NCBI GenBank assembly: GCA_028023455.1
Contig: JAQFVV010006735.1
Span: 62,001-126,000 of the forward strand
Source: Epiperipatus broadwayi
Lineage: Eukaryota > Onychophora > Udeonychophora > Euonychophora > Peripatidae
Reading direction: 5' to 3'
Length of the DNA stretch: 64,000 nt
Each line of letters opens with the position of its first letter. Positions within the stretch are counted from its first letter, which is position 1. Below, in pieces: positions 12,874 to 25,960 of this stretch. Position numbers and translations under genes: made by a program. Under the pieces are notes generated by a model that made no database searches, was not told the origin of the DNA, and saw only the letters and a list, made by a program, of their open reading frames with translations.

Positions 12874-15519
12874 TAGTGGTATTCAAACATTCTAGCAGTA
12901 CGACCCCACATGGGACATCGAGGTAACATGTCGACCCAAAATTTAAAAAATCAATCTAATTCTAATTGCTCAAAAACTAGGACTAGGTAATATTAAAAAT
13001 TAGGAAGATGTTAATTTATTTTTTATTTCATACAAAATAAACATAAATGCCAATATAAGTACAATAAACTGAAAATCAACTCTGTAGTTACCAAAATATT
13101 AGGTTGAAAAATCGACTAGTATTAATCATTTATAACTAGTTAAATTAAAATATGGCGGATAATGCGTAGGAGCTTAAAAAAATTCAGTTTAAAAAGACTA
13201 CAAAAGGAAAATATTTTCTATGAGCCCATTTTTTGTTTACAAGTAGCAATATTTCTGGCTCTATTTTGCTCAATTTAAGTTTTAAAGATGTTCTCTCTTG
13301 CTAATTTGTTTCGGTATTTAGATTTTAGGTAGAGAAATTGGGGAAATCCCATCTCACACATATAAGATGAGGCAAATGGTAATAATACCTTTAGAGCTGC
13401 ATCGGACAGTTCTGTATATCCATTTCGAACTTTAAGTCAAAATTTACTCAATTCAAGCTCTTTGAAACCAAATTTTAATTCTCCATCAGATGATAACTCA
13501 GTTTTTCGCTTAAATGAAATGATAATTTTTTGGTTAATACACACTGAAAGGGATTTTGAATCCATTTAGGGTCAGAAAAATATTTTGGAAAATAAGTATT
13601 AAATTGATATTTAAAATCTGTCAAGTGAGTTATGTCTTTAATAACTGATTGATTAACTTTTAGTTGTTTTTCTGTGACAAAACTTTCTAAAGTAGAAAAT
13701 GCTGCAAAATTTATCTCCTTGCAATAGGAGCACCACAAATCTATTTTCTTTGTAAAGGCTTTGATTTTATCATTGGCCATAAATATATTTAATTGTTCAC
13801 CTTGAAGACTTAAATTCAACTTGTTCAATTTGAGAAAAATATCACTTAAGTAAGCTAACCTACATAGTCATTCTTCATCGGTTAAAAAGTGTATAAATTT
13901 TTTATCTTTATTATTGTCATTTAAAAACACAAACACCTCATCTTTAAGTTCATATAGTCTCATTAGAACCCTACCCCTCGAAAGCCAATGTGCCTCTGTA
14001 TGTAAAAGAAACTTCTGATGTTCATTGCCCATTTCTCTGCATATATGTGAAAAATTCTTGAGTTCAGAGGATACACATTTATAACATTTATTATTTTAAC
14101 TCCAGTATCTAAGACAAACTTTAAGTTCAGTAGCATGTTTTTTGATACAAGCACTTCTCTATGAATCATACAGTAAACCCATGATACATTAGATGAGACT
14201 TCTTTGATTCAGGATAGAAGTCCACTGTGTTTTCTAACAATGGCACAAGCTCCATCACTGCACACCCCCACATAATTTTCCCAAGAAATATTGCTTCTAA
14301 GAATTTACCACTTTAAATATTTCTTCTCCCATATTCCTTTGAGGTTCCTTGCAAAAAAGAAAGGTTTCTTCAACTTCATTTTTGTATTCATATTTTGAAA
14401 AAAAAATTATTTGTGCAGCATTTTGGTAATCCATGGATTCATCCAACTAAAGACTGAAAAATTTACTTTTTTGAATTCTGATTATAAGTTCGCTTTCCAC
14501 ATTGTCTACCATTTTGACTATTCTGTGACCAATTGTTGTATCAGAGAGTGGTATTTGATATAGATGTTGCTTTTCCTTCTTGCCAAACACAATGCCTACT
14601 ATATCTTGAGCTGCTGGAACAATTAACTCTTCAGCAATTGGGTATGGTTTCCCAGATTTAGCTATATGATAGCTTACTCAGTAAGAATCCTCCAATGCTT
14701 TTTTGTTAATATTGGTAAAAGTATACATAAAATTTTGCTTACATGTCTAATGCCTTATTTTTTTTTCTGAAAAAAATCAATGGTTTTATCTTTGGATTCT
14801 AGATGTTTGGTGTATAGGTGCCTCTGCAGTTTATTCAGTTTCAGTGGCGCATTTGACAGTACTTCCAGGCACATAAGGCATCTAGCCCTTTGTTTATCAT
14901 CTTCAGTGCATACAAAACCATGTTTTATAAACTCATTGTCAAATTTACGAACTTTTGCTTTTACTTTTTTATGTCGTGACTCTATAGAAGCAGAAGCTTC
15001 CACAATGTATTTGGTCAGTGTCAGAAGTTAAAACAGCCGAAATCGAAGCACTCTTCTCATCATTTGTTTCTCCATTGTCTATTTTTTCAATTATCCTACC
15101 AGTTTTTAGCCACTTATCCATGAGAGTTTATAAAATTTATAAGTTTAAACGTAGTCCATTTATCACAAATACCAAGTTAAAAAAGAAAATTTACACTAAA
15201 ATAATAATTAATCTCACAAATATGCCATGATGATAATGTAAATAGAATATGTGCTGTCTTCACTTGTTTGCGGATGTTACACAACTTCATCTGAGACATA
15301 TCCGACTATCTCTTTGAATTTGTCATTTTTAAAATAGAGTAATCTTCTAGAATTTAATGAAATTTCACATTTTAAAAATTATTTTTTCTCAATTTTTTTT
15401 GTCAATGATGTATTTGTAATCAATTAAATTTATTTACAATTTTTTCATCCATCTTGCAACCCCAAGATAATTTTTTGCGATCCCATTTGGGGTCATGGCC
15501 CATAGATTGAATACTACTG
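12874..15519 (-). mobile_element. hAT DNA transposon, ZBED5/Buster-like, inactive
   Basis: Both ends are visible. The left end reads TAGTGGTATTCAAAC. The right end, reverse-complemented, reads CAGTAGTATTCAATC, and both continue into similar CGACCCCACATGGG / TGACCCCAAATGGG segments. Flanking octamers GTTTAACT (12,866-12,873) and GTCTAACC (15,520-15,527) differ only by two C/T transitions, as expected for an ageing 8-bp hAT target duplication. The 2.65-kb interior encodes a broken minus-strand transposase. Confidence 0.85.
13441..15003 (-). pseudogene. hAT transposase (BED finger, ZBED5-like), broken
   Basis: The protein starts at 15,003 with an 82-residue open segment ending at 14,755. It carries a BED-type zinc finger: Cys42, Cys45, His62 and His67, with CLMCLEVLSNAPLK then LQRHLYTKH. 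Further in, near 14,430, LDESMDYQNAAQ fits the first catalytic aspartate block of hAT transposases. The 14,169-13,963 segment begins MIHREVLVSKNML and contains NSRIF, the CVIHRE...LNSR region of ZBED5-like proteins. The 13,828-13,475 segment (LNKLNLSLQGEQLNIF, then DKIKAFTKK) is the downstream all-alpha part. Stops and frameshifts separate these blocks. Domesticated ZBED proteins have intact frames, so this is a dead transposon copy rather than a host gene. Confidence 0.85.
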
Positions 15520-15740
15520 GTCTAACCTATTTAAATTTTCTTTATTTAAGATTTTCAATAGCATTTTAGTTTCATAGGAAATTAAGTTAATTTGCAAAAT
15601 CCTCATATTTTATTAAGTTAGGTATAGTGGAATCATAACTCTTAAAAAAAATCTAAATAGGCATTAGCCTATCCTGCCACACAAATTGCATTACAAACAT
15701 TAAACAAATCTTTCAAAACTTTTTTTTAGTTTTAATAATT

Positions 15741-16540
15741 CAACAACAAGCCTTTAAAATTGGGGGTGGGGGGGGGATTTATGGAAATGGAAATTCAGCT
15801 ACACAATAATAAGACACTTTGTACATTGTGCTTGATTGATAGTCGGATATTTTTGACTAAGGATCATGCTGATTTAAGCTATATGTTTAAGAAATTAATA
15901 GACAAATATAGGAAATGGCGTCTGAAAGAAAATATCACAATATTAATATGTATATTAGGAGATCACAATGGAATATAATATGAAAGAATGGATAATGAAT
16001 TGATAAATGTGAGACAAATAAGTATTTAGTAATAAAGATCACACAAAGAAAACAACAGATGAATTATAAAGTAGAGAATGCTAGGTAGAAACATAAATGG
16101 GAGATTAAGGAATTAAAATGCATCAAAAATCGATAAATGGAAATATATGACATCACAATAATGAAAAAGTATCACACTTGAAGAAAAGAAAATGGAAAGA
16201 AGTTTCAGTTATAAAAATGGAATGTTATCAAAGACTTGCAGGAAAGTTAAGAAGAGATTGGACACACTATTAAAGAATTTGTGAAGTAATAAATATTAAA
16301 TGCACTATAGTAAATAAATTACCAAATGGAAAGATATGATATAAACAGCGGATGTTTTAGAAAAGATTACTAGAACCAATATTACCCTATATATCACTGG
16401 GAAAGAGAAATTGTGAAAAAGGAAAAGAATTTAGAGAAAGAAATCTGCAGAAAAAATTATGGATTGATAAAGAGGCAAGCTAAATGGAATTGTAAAATGC
16501 CATAGAGTATTAAAAACCTATTAAAAAAAGATGCCAGTTT
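15741..16540 (+). pseudogene. non-LTR retrotransposon reverse-transcriptase fragment
   Basis: The open stretch 15,760-15,978 contains DHADLSYMFKKLIDKYRKW. This matches the pattern just after the active-site motif in many LINE reverse transcriptases (FADD, then D-L-x-Y-M-x-x-K-L-x-x-x-Y-x-K-W-G-L). The active-site aspartates themselves are lost (LIDSRIF where FADDQVI would be expected). Downstream to about 16,540, purine-rich sequence continues in the style of a decayed LINE C-terminus without clear motifs. The 3' limit is a guess. Confidence 0.45.
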
Positions 16541-16550
16541 CTGTGCTTTG

Positions 16551-17471
16551 CGAGTCTACTCAGATTTCGCATTTACAAGTTTAAAAACCTTAATTTTAAT
16601 ATAGATGTATATATATACATAAGTGTCGCATCATCAAATGCTATTGAGGTATTCATATTAACCAATCAATAGTAGATAAGTACGCACGCACCCATGTATA
16701 TAACTCATAATCAAGAAATTTTATTATAAATAAATTATTTACAATATTAGTACTCTGTTAACATGTATACAAAGCTTATAAATAAAATTTTATTATGCTA
16801 CGTTAATAATCATGGTTATACGATTTAGTTATATTTGATTTCATTTTAAAAGTTATAAAACCTGCAAACGTGAGGTGACAGATAAATTAGAAGACGAGTT
16901 CTTACAATAATGATAAAAAAGACAAATCTAAACGAGCTTAATTTCAAACGACACAAGTATTGCAATAATAAATAATCTTTGTTCTACAGAACGAAGAATC
17001 GTAATAGGTTCTAATAGCTGTGGCCTCTCTTCACGCCCGCCCGTATGTCTAAAAATAATTCTTAGCATGCTCACATACATTCATACATAAGCAATGTATT
17101 TTAATAATATTTGCATACGATTTTATATATGTAACACTTAGTTGTTATAAATTTTTTAAAAAATATAAATGGTTTTTATTCTAGACATAAAATTTAAATA
17201 AGTTGTAAGTGTAAATTTATGTAGATTCTATGTAAACTCAATTTCCTGTTGATTTTTTTTTTAATAAGCAGATACTGCAAAAATTAATTATCTGTCTTTG
17301 ATTGCATTAAATTTTTAATAACATTTTGAAAATAATTATAAACTTTTTTTTGATAGCAAAACAAATAAATGGAGAGAGAGGGGCAACGTTTTTAGTTACT
17401 GCAAATCTTTTTGATTTCCCAGTTATGAGTTTTATATGTAAACATTATCATTGTTAAATTTGTAATCGCAT
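16551..17471. other. noncoding stretch, slightly GC-richer, unclassified
   Basis: The stretch has a less monotonous base composition than its neighbours (for example ACGCACGCACCC near 16,683 and CACGCCCGCCCG near 17,031). No open frame, terminal repeat or RNA fold was recognised. It could be a piece of an unidentified repeat. Confidence 0.35.
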
Positions 17472-17578
17472 AATAATAAAACTATTTAAATAATTAATGC
17501 ATAGAATAATAAATAATAAAACTATTTAAATAATTAATGCGTAGAATAATAAATAATAAAACTATTTAAATAATTCGT
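17472..17578. repeat. tandem repeat, about 2.7 copies of 40 bp
   Basis: The block AATAATAAAACTATTTAAAT recurs with ACTATTTAAA at 17,481, 17,521 and 17,561, an exact 40-bp period with one to a few substitutions. Confidence 0.9.
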
Positions 17579-20329
17579 GCAAATCTGTTTTATGTGGGAC
17601 AACATATCATCTCATTCTCGCAGATCAATTACTATCTTTTCTCATCAAATTGGAATTTGATCTTCTCATGAATTCATTTAGCTTATTCTTTCTCTTTTCT
17701 CTTTTCAGAAGTATTTTTTATATAAACTTTAGAAATCTGATACATCTCTTCTTATCATCATCATTATGCATTTGCTGGTAAGGAAAGTATCTGCCTCTTT
17801 CCAAAAAATAAAATAAATCCCAACTTAAGAAATATATTAAATAATGTTTTATATCTTAATTAGCATGCTAGTTTTATTCCTAATCCCAAATTTAACTATT
17901 GCTCTAATCATAATTTTAACTCTAATTGGACTTAACTTTTTTCATTAGCAATTTTTTCCAGAGAAATTTTTTTTATGAGATATTTTTGTACCATTCCACT
18001 GAAAGGCAAGTCCATATATCAATATATCCCACTTTCTCTAAACTCTTTTATTTTTTTGTTGACTTCTACATTTAAAATCATCTTTTAACTTTTTTTTTTT
18101 TTATAATTCACTTTATTTTATAGCTTTCATCAGCATCTATGCATAATTCTCACATTTCTATGTATATGCCCAATTTAAGTCTTTTTCTATTATTTATATA
18201 GCATATGGATTTTGTGATATCTTAACTAATAACAAAATACTATAGATCAGTTACTTTATCAAGTCATTAAATTTTGTCACTGCAATCATAAATTTGGAAT
18301 TCACAAACTATGTGCTTTATAGGTTATGTTTGTCCATATTTATATATTTCAATGGCTAATAAATTCCATTTAATAAGAAACAATGAGTGCAGTGATCATG
18401 AGTTGTTCTGAATCTATTGCTGATATTCCAATTGATATCTAGAAAGATCATGCCAATTGGATTTATTATTGTATCTTGAAAAAAAAAACAAATTTACTTA
18501 GAACATCATAAAAATCTGTTGTTTATGCCATAATTCTTTGATGTAGATTCTTGGTCAAACATCCAGAAATGGGATTTTGATTTAGGATGAGTCTTAGATG
18601 GTGGAGCTATATCTTAAAATTGAAAATCTGATCTACTTGACAACTTTTTATACATTTTCTGTGAAATGATCATTCTTCTTTTGATTTGCTGGAACAACTA
18701 TTGAAAAGGAGCATATTTGAGTACACCCATAATATTTTTCATAGTATTATTTAAATGAATATCCAGAAGTTTATTTTAGAAATTTTTTCTCCACCACAAG
18801 TATTGTATTCTTCAGCAAAATATGATAGTAAAAGTAGCTTTATTTTTTTAATAATCAATCCTTTTTGATTCACTATTTTCAAGTTTTTATGGATTTCTCC
18901 ATTTTATCTGTTTTTATTTTAAAATAAATTTATTTACATACAAAAGTATGTAATTAATACAAATGATAAAAATTAAGCCACACATAATAAAAACAAAGCA
19001 AACCAACGACAACAACGATCAACATTCATATTAATTTTTCTATACACAAATTTAATACAAATATATTCAGATGTTATTTTTTATTTAAAATTAAAATGTA
19101 AATCGATAATAAGTTGTTATTTTCTGAAACATAGATTGAATTATTTTTAATCAAAAATAATTCAATGACATTGTATTAGTCAAATATTTATAACATACTC
19201 TAAATTTAAAAAGCACTTAGCCAAAATTTTTTAGTTTTATTTTAATAATATGCATACATTTATTTAGCATATATTTTATCAAGATATTAATTGTATTAGT
19301 CATTTTAAAGTTTTTAAATCCTTTTCTATATTACTAAATACATAACTAATCCAAGATTTAGAATATATAGGTAATTTAATATAAACAGAGTTTGTAATAA
19401 AATGAAATTACTTTTACCATAATTATTGCTTAAAATATTTTTAAAGCCTAATAAAAATAATAAAAGCATTTATTTTGAAAAATAAATAAATAAAAAACCA
19501 AATCACTTTGTGTCTTTACTAATTTACTTTTTTTTTTCACTACAAGAGTTATTAGTGCTTCAAGAAAAACATTAACTTTAATAATTGTAAAAATAAAATG
19601 TACTATATATTTCTTATTAAAATATTATTCAATAAAGCAAAAATATATTTGATACAAAAAATTAGTATTGAACAAAAATAAAAATGTAGATTGTAGCTTT
19701 ATTAATGTAACAGATTTGTGCATTAGAGCTGTTTTTCTTTCATTATTATACCTGCCATCTAGGAACAAAAGTAAAATCTAAATTATAGATTTATTACTGC
19801 TATTTTACAACTGATCAATACAATAATGTAGACAAATTTTGGAAGATGTATTGATACAAAATTGCTCTATGTTATTACAAGTCATACAATTTAGTAATCT
19901 CAGTGCCACTCTGGTTGCCTTAAAGAAAAAAGCAACACAAAACTTAAAACAATATTTAAAATATTTTGTCATGAAAAAAACTTAAAAATTTATATGAGTC
20001 TAACAATTCACTTTTGCATTCATTTTATATTTGTTTACAATTTGTCAATTACTATTGAGTTAGATCATATGATCAAAGAAGTATATATCTATTCATTTTT
20101 TACTTTATACTATAATATTATTTAATATGATAATAACTCTGCTATACATTGAATGGATTTCTTATTGACTGTTTTTATATTGGATTTTTTTGCAATAATA
20201 GTATTGATTAAGTTAGATATAAGATCTGAGTTTGAATACCATAGCTTAATAATATTGTGATTAAAAATTACATGATATCAATGAAATATCTGGACATTTT
20301 TAATTATAAGATATTAATTTTATTTCTTT
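17579..20329. other. AT-rich noncoding spacer
   Basis: No gene, RNA or repeat was recognised. Several T-rich and A-rich tracts occur. Confidence 0.45.
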
Positions 20330-21180
20330 TCCAGCCATTATCAGTTCTTCATGGTTAAGATCTCTATATGTTTACTGCAGTTTTTTTGATCCATAGCTTT
20401 TTATCCAAAGCATTCCAAAAAACTTTCTTATCTCAGCCATCCATCTCACATATATTCAGTTCTTGATCTTTTATTATCACTTGGGATCTTATTTATAATT
20501 TTAATTGTTAATCTACTTATTTCTGTTTTAGCAGTATGTCCAGTGCAGCTTTGATTCAATATTTTAAGTTTTTCACTGATGTCAGTGATATTTGTTTATC
20601 CTCTTACCCTTATATTTCTCTTTCAATCTATTCTTGTCACTGTCACTATACATGTTTCCAAACTTCAATGTGTGTTCTGAAATTTTTGTATTAGTTTTAT
20701 TAAATCAGTATCAGATCTATATATAAGTTTTTTTAGTAAAAAAAATTTCCTTTGTAAGCAAATAAGATTTTCTTTTAATATTATTTCTATTGAAGACATT
20801 ATTTTAATTTATGATTAATTACATCCATAATATATTTCATTTGTATTAATAGTATGATCAAGACATTCCTTTTTAAATTTCTGATTATTAGTATTTATTT
20901 TTCACTACATAATTAGGTGCAGTAGATAAGTGTAAGATTCTGGGATGTGTGATATTCAGATTGATTTCAGTTTTGGCACATTCAATGCTCAGATTTCTTA
21001 TGAACTTCTGAGAAATAAAGTCATTTGATTATTTTTTTAAAATAAACTCTACTTATTTTTATTCCATTGACTTTCGATTTTAACCTCCAAAATATTTTTT
21101 GTAAAATTTCTATAAAAAGTTTGGAGATGTGGAATCATCCTCTCACACACTAAACATTAATCTTCTATTCACCATATACT
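20330..21180 (-). pseudogene. RTE-type LINE, 3' reverse-transcriptase fragment
   Basis: Minus-strand translation, with frame changes, shows LINE landmarks in the expected order from high to low coordinate. Near 21,150 a GVRxxDSxSP-like block corresponds to GVRQGDxISP (motif B). A KTEINLN-like segment is near 20,960. Near 20,570-20,480 lies GHTAK-then-NKIPSDNKRSRT, matching the WAGHxAR...PRDxKRSRGRP region at the C-terminus of RTE proteins. It then runs to DGW and AMDQK, the end of such ORFs. Stops are frequent. A diverged copy lies at 5.7-6.4 kb and a plus-strand copy at 22.6-23.7 kb. Confidence 0.55.
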
Positions 21181-22599
21181 CTAATTAATATGGTTTCTAC
21201 TAATGTTAACACACTATAGGGATGATTTAAACAAAATAAGTTTACCACTTTCTAAAGTTATATTTATGATTTTATTTGTGAATATTTTTTCTTGAAATTT
21301 TTCACACTATTTGACAGATCTGCATTAGATTCTTGGATCTTTTATCATTGTGAATTTTCGCTGTATATGCAATGTACAGCCAAACATGTTAATGCCCCTT
21401 TTCATTAGAGAAGAGCATAGCTATTTTGGGTAATACAGTTGTGCTGATTTCTTTATGTTATACATATTTGCAATTATTCTAAAATATACTAAATTTGTTT
21501 TATCTTTTAAATTATCTTTTCAATAAACTCTTTTTATTATAAATACCTGCATGAACGATTTCATTTCTGTATAATGATTTCTGTTTAATTAAATTAAACA
21601 TATGATTAGTTGCTTAGAAGGTCATATTAGTTTAAAGCACCAGAAGAGATAGACTGATATTCAATCTAGGAACTTTTAGTTCTTGGCTCCATTATTTAAC
21701 TACCATGATAAATCACAGAGTTTTATGAATTTGTCTGAAATCATGATGAGTTTTAGCATGAGGAATATATGACCCAACATGCTGATCAGCTATGCATAGT
21801 ACATTTATCAGTAAGACATACCATTGTGTTCTCACATGATCTAAGGCACTTAAATCATATAGCCAATAAATACAAGTAATTTATCAAAGACAGTGATATA
21901 TAATAGATTAGCTTGTTAAATAAGAAAATCAGTTTAAATCTGAATTTAAAACTATTAATCTTTATATTCCCTTTTTGTGAATTTACGTGCCAATAGTATT
22001 TAAGTACTTATGTTTACCAAGTTGCATTTATGTATATGCACATGAAAAAATAATAAAAATATTTAAACTGAATATTCGGAATTTTTTAAAGTGATAAGAA
22101 AAATAATAAATAATAATATAATGAATATAATTATAAAATAGTAATAAATATCTCAAAAATATAAAACATCTTTTTGTTGAAAAGAAAAATGTTTCAGCAT
22201 TAAAAATATACAGCAGCATTAAAGAATCAAAGATATGAAGCTTATAAAAGGACTTTACAAATATGTATATGGTAATAAAAAACTAGAATATTTCCAACAA
22301 TTGTAAGATGTTTTGAAGCCAGTCACATTAATAAAGAGGTGGAAAATGTAATTAAAACTCAGAAAATTATGGAATTATTATAGAAGTTTTAAAAAAGTAG
22401 ATAAAACCAATTGAGAGATTTGTGGTAAAGATAAATATAAGATGAAATGAAAAAATAGCATAGTGATATTGAATTTTATGATCATATGAATTGTCATCCA
22501 TTAGTCTTATAACAAATCTATAAAAGATAATTATTAAACACTTATAAATCATCTGTAAAACTCAAGCAATTAAAAAATCCCAAAATATGATTAAAATTA
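21181..22599. other. noncoding spacer, possibly older LINE sequence
   Basis: The stretch lies between two oppositely oriented LINE fragments. No motif is clear enough to call. Minus-strand open frames at 22,028-22,219 and 22,367-22,552 are low-complexity. Confidence 0.35.
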
Positions 22600-23660
22600 T
22601 TTATAATATAGTATATCATGTTCAAATAACAAGAGAAGTACAATTAATAAATATATTTTTTTCATTTTAATTGGATTTGTAGATTATGTCAAAAATATTT
22701 GCTCTGCAAAAAGTTTTTTGCAAATAAATCTTCAAAACCTCAAGGCATTGATGCAGGATATTATCAAATTCTGAAAAATACTTTTCAGTCTCACAACAGT
22801 GGGTAAAATGCATGGTAACAATTAAAAGGTTGACCATAAGAATGGTATAAGAAAAGATGATTCTATCTTTCCAAAGCTATTTACAGAAATTTTATTTATA
22901 ACTATTTTGTGGATTAAAATGAAAAGTTAAGAGAATGAATATGAATAAAGGTTATTCAACTCATTTGGATTTTTCCAAATAATGTGATTATATCTAAAAA
23001 TAATATTCCAGATCTAGAAGAAATGCCATAGGAGTTATTAGATTAAGAAAAGGAGATTTAAAAATAAAACTAAAAAGACTGAAATTTTATGTTTTATGTT
23101 TGTTTGTTTGTTGTTGTTGTTTTTTTTTTTTTTTTTAAAAAAAAAAGAAAATGCATATTGATATTAATAAATATAGTGATGTGTTTTTTAATATGGATTT
23201 AAATTTAATGGATAAAACTAATCACAGAATTAGACTTAGAGAGTGTTTTTGACAAAAGTAACGTTAAAATAAATATGCCTATGCAAGAAAGTTTTAATAA
23301 AAATATTTTAGCAATGTAGCTGAAACTTTTATTGATATTTAATAAAAGAGAAGTACAGATTGCAAACTACATCGTGAAATATAGAAACTGAAAGCTATTA
23401 AATATGCATTCATGATAAGAGAACAAACAACTGTTACTAATGTTATTAAAATAATTAAAAAGCTAAAATAGTATAAAACAATACTACATCATTAAAAAAA
23501 ATAAAATTAGATAAATAATTAAAGTTGAAACAAGATCCCCAGATGTTATAAAAGATACAGAAAAATAACACATCCAAGATTGGTCAAGAAAGTAAAAAAA
23601 ACTTTTGCTGAAATAATATGAAGAAATGCATTACGATCTTCATTCTATGGGAAAGTGAAT
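22600..23660 (+). pseudogene. RTE-type LINE reverse-transcriptase remnant
   Basis: Reading across frames, the landmarks occur in order. GIDAGYYQILKNTF begins at 22,745. GIRKDDSIFPKLFTEIL, the motif B block GVRQGDxISPKLF, lies around 22,840. NIPDLEEM lies near 23,007, and KTEILC near 23,077. NHRIRLREC follows near 23,220 and IREQTTVTNVIKIIKKLK near 23,415; IRxRTKVTDVIKRIAKLK is the usual RTE form. No frame stays open, and a poly-T/poly-A tract at about 23,115-23,150 interrupts it. The FADD site is not preserved (LDFSK where LRFAD is expected). Dead copy; clade assignment is by motif memory only. Confidence 0.65.
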
Positions 23661-24358
23661 CAATGATAATAATAATGATATGAGCACAGTTAAATTATTA
23701 TGTATAATGAGACGTGCAGACATTTTTAGTTATTTCTTTCTATACCTACATTTTACTATTACTTATATAATTCTGGCCTTTAAATATGTTCAAAATTTAT
23801 CATAGAAAAAAAAATATATGCTCAAATTATTATAAATAGGATTGGCAAAATCCCAATCTTGGTTGAGAGTGGATTTATTTCATGTTAAGAGTGTATCCCT
23901 GTCTACAGTGATTTGTAAATAAAAAAGTGCAGGTAGAGATGCAATTGACAAATTTGAAATCTTCTTGGATAAATATCATTCCATTGAATCCCGCTAATTA
24001 TCACACACGCACACACATCATATATATTTCTTGCTGTGTGTGAGTGAATCATTGTCTCATAATGTGAAAGAAAGTGAAAAGATACTCTCCATCTTATGTG
24101 AGATTTGTATAAGTGCAGTACTGAAGAGTTAAACAATCTCTAAAATAAAACAGCTCATATTTATGATTTACATAGTAAGAGAGAACGCTCTAAAAATTTT
24201 ATATTCAGAGATATAGTTGCTATGACGTAATGAATTTTGAGATAAAGGTGGGTGCTTAAAAATAATATATAAATATATTAAATTTGTTTGACTATAGATA
24301 TATTTCACAACATTCCATGTTAATTATCACATAAATTCATTGCAGAGTGATATTTACT
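23661..24358. other. AT-rich noncoding spacer
   Basis: No gene or repeat recognised. A 77-codon minus-strand open frame (23,903-24,136) contains no recognisable domain. Confidence 0.45.
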
Positions 24359-25440
24359 GTTCTACAAGTGCTGTGGCCACAAGTATGACTGGGCAGCCAG
24401 CAAATGAATATATACAATAAAAGACTCACAATATTTTAAATAAATCAGAATAGCGAATAGTCTGCAACAACACTATCTCAACAGTTCACTAATGTTCAAT
24501 TCCAACGATGTACTTTCAGGCTGGCTGCTACAAAACGATTCATAATGAGCTAGGTTTGTGCACCTTGGCCCCAGTCCAGTTTAGCTGCACACAAACACAT
24601 TGTAGTGTAGCACTGCAACCGACTATCAGCTCCTTACAGCTTCCGTCTCTGCAACAGTCCACCAGTAACTCTACTTGAAAACCCGCTGGAAACTCAACTT
24701 ATCGTTTAGATGCTATTCGGAAGGTTTCCTCAGGTTACGGCCTCCCAATCTCAGGTACGTGAACTACATTTCCACTGAGCGCTGGATATTAATCAAAGCA
24801 CTGACACTAGATCTCTTCTACCGGAATTGAACAGGAAAGTCAACTGGAGATGCACTCGAATGGCCTGACGTACTTGTTACATACTCCTTTTATAGCTTTC
24901 TGATAACTGCAACAATTAATTACCTTCTCCAATAAGGTAAGGTCTCTTATCTAGAAATATTTGCAATCAGCAAATATTTCTTGGAATTTTATCGATTGCC
25001 ATTACGTTAATTCTTTAATTAAATTTTTCAATTGTACGCGATCTAAAAACAATCTCTCGAATAAATTCTAGTTTTTCTGGAGTGCACAAACTTGTATACA
25101 ATTTTTACAAAAATCTCTGCTTGCTTTTTTTTTTTCTACAGATCAACTGTTTATTATACATCAAACTTTAAATAAAAAAAAAGTATTTTTAAGTTGCAAA
25201 TTTGATTTACGTTTTTATTTGCTCAACTTTTTTTATCAATGTTTTGTTCTCACCCAGTCGGGTATTTTCATATGTCCTGCTTAGTTAACTTCAGTGGTAT
25301 AGTGATATACTCTGAAACTCAAGTTCTATGAATCGTGGCTGCAACTGTGTCACTTTCGTTAAAATTTTTACGAACTCCAGAGCAATAAACTGATTCAATT
25401 TATATATATGTAACTACGCATGCGTACGTCAGTAATTAAA
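24359..25440 (-). other. GC-richer block with minus-strand TATA box; possible solo LTR
   Basis: Base composition changes sharply from the surrounding sequence, most clearly at 24,480-24,900. On the minus strand a consensus TATAAAAGG lies at 24,886-24,894. The plus-strand left edge can be drawn at TGTTCTACA (24,359), which would be the ...TGTAGAACA end of a minus-strand LTR. I could not find a matching opposite end or a convincing target duplication, so the LTR call is tentative. No open frame supports a protein-coding exon. A host promoter with its first exon is the alternative. Confidence 0.35.
24886..24894 (-). promoter_or_regulatory. TATA box (TATAAAAGG)
   Basis: This is an exact consensus TATA element on the minus strand inside an otherwise GC-richer segment. 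Transcription would start around 24,860, near TACGTCAGGCC. The transcript is unknown. Confidence 0.4.
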
Positions 25441-25844
25441 GAAGTATGCGTATGATAAAACTTTAGTCAAATAATTTTTGTTAAAGAGTTTATTTTAATT
25501 TTGTTTTACATTCAATAACAAAAACTATTATGTCATATATGCTGGGAGATTAGTTTCAGTTGAGTCATATCTTCTGTAAATATATTTTAGAACAATGACG
25601 ATGTTTTATTAATTAAAATGCTTAATCTTTACACCGATAATAATAATGTACTTCTCCAGTTTCTTTTGCTTTTTAAATTTACATATGCAAATACAGACTT
25701 AAGACATTTTAGTAAATTAAAATAGAACTAAAAATTAGCATCTACTAATCGTAATTTTTATATCTGCAATATTTAAATTCAAAATTACTACTAGTAACCA
25801 TTTATACAGCCAGTCGTTTTTTTTTTTTTTTTTAATGAGACTTA

Positions 25845-25960
25845 GTAATTTAGTAAATATTTCAAACCAAATTGCAATTTTTTAAAAAATTTTAACAACA
25901 GAGTAATTTAGTAAATATTTCAAACCAGATTGAAATTTTTTAAAAAATTTTAACAACAGA
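25845..25960. repeat. tandem duplication, 2 x 58 bp
   Basis: GTAATTTAGTAAATATTTCA begins at 25,845 and again at 25,903. The 58-bp copies run to TTTTAACAACAGA with only a few mismatches. Confidence 0.9.

Noticed and set aside
14780-15230. Plus-strand frames opposite the BED-finger region
   Set aside because: Antisense shadows of the hAT transposase.
23100-23155. Poly-T followed by poly-A as a hairpin terminator
   Set aside because: Homopolymer noise inside a dead LINE, possibly length-unstable in sequencing; no transcription unit to terminate.
24000-24060. CACACACGCACACACATC... as part of a regulatory element
   Set aside because: A short CA-rich simple repeat without further support.
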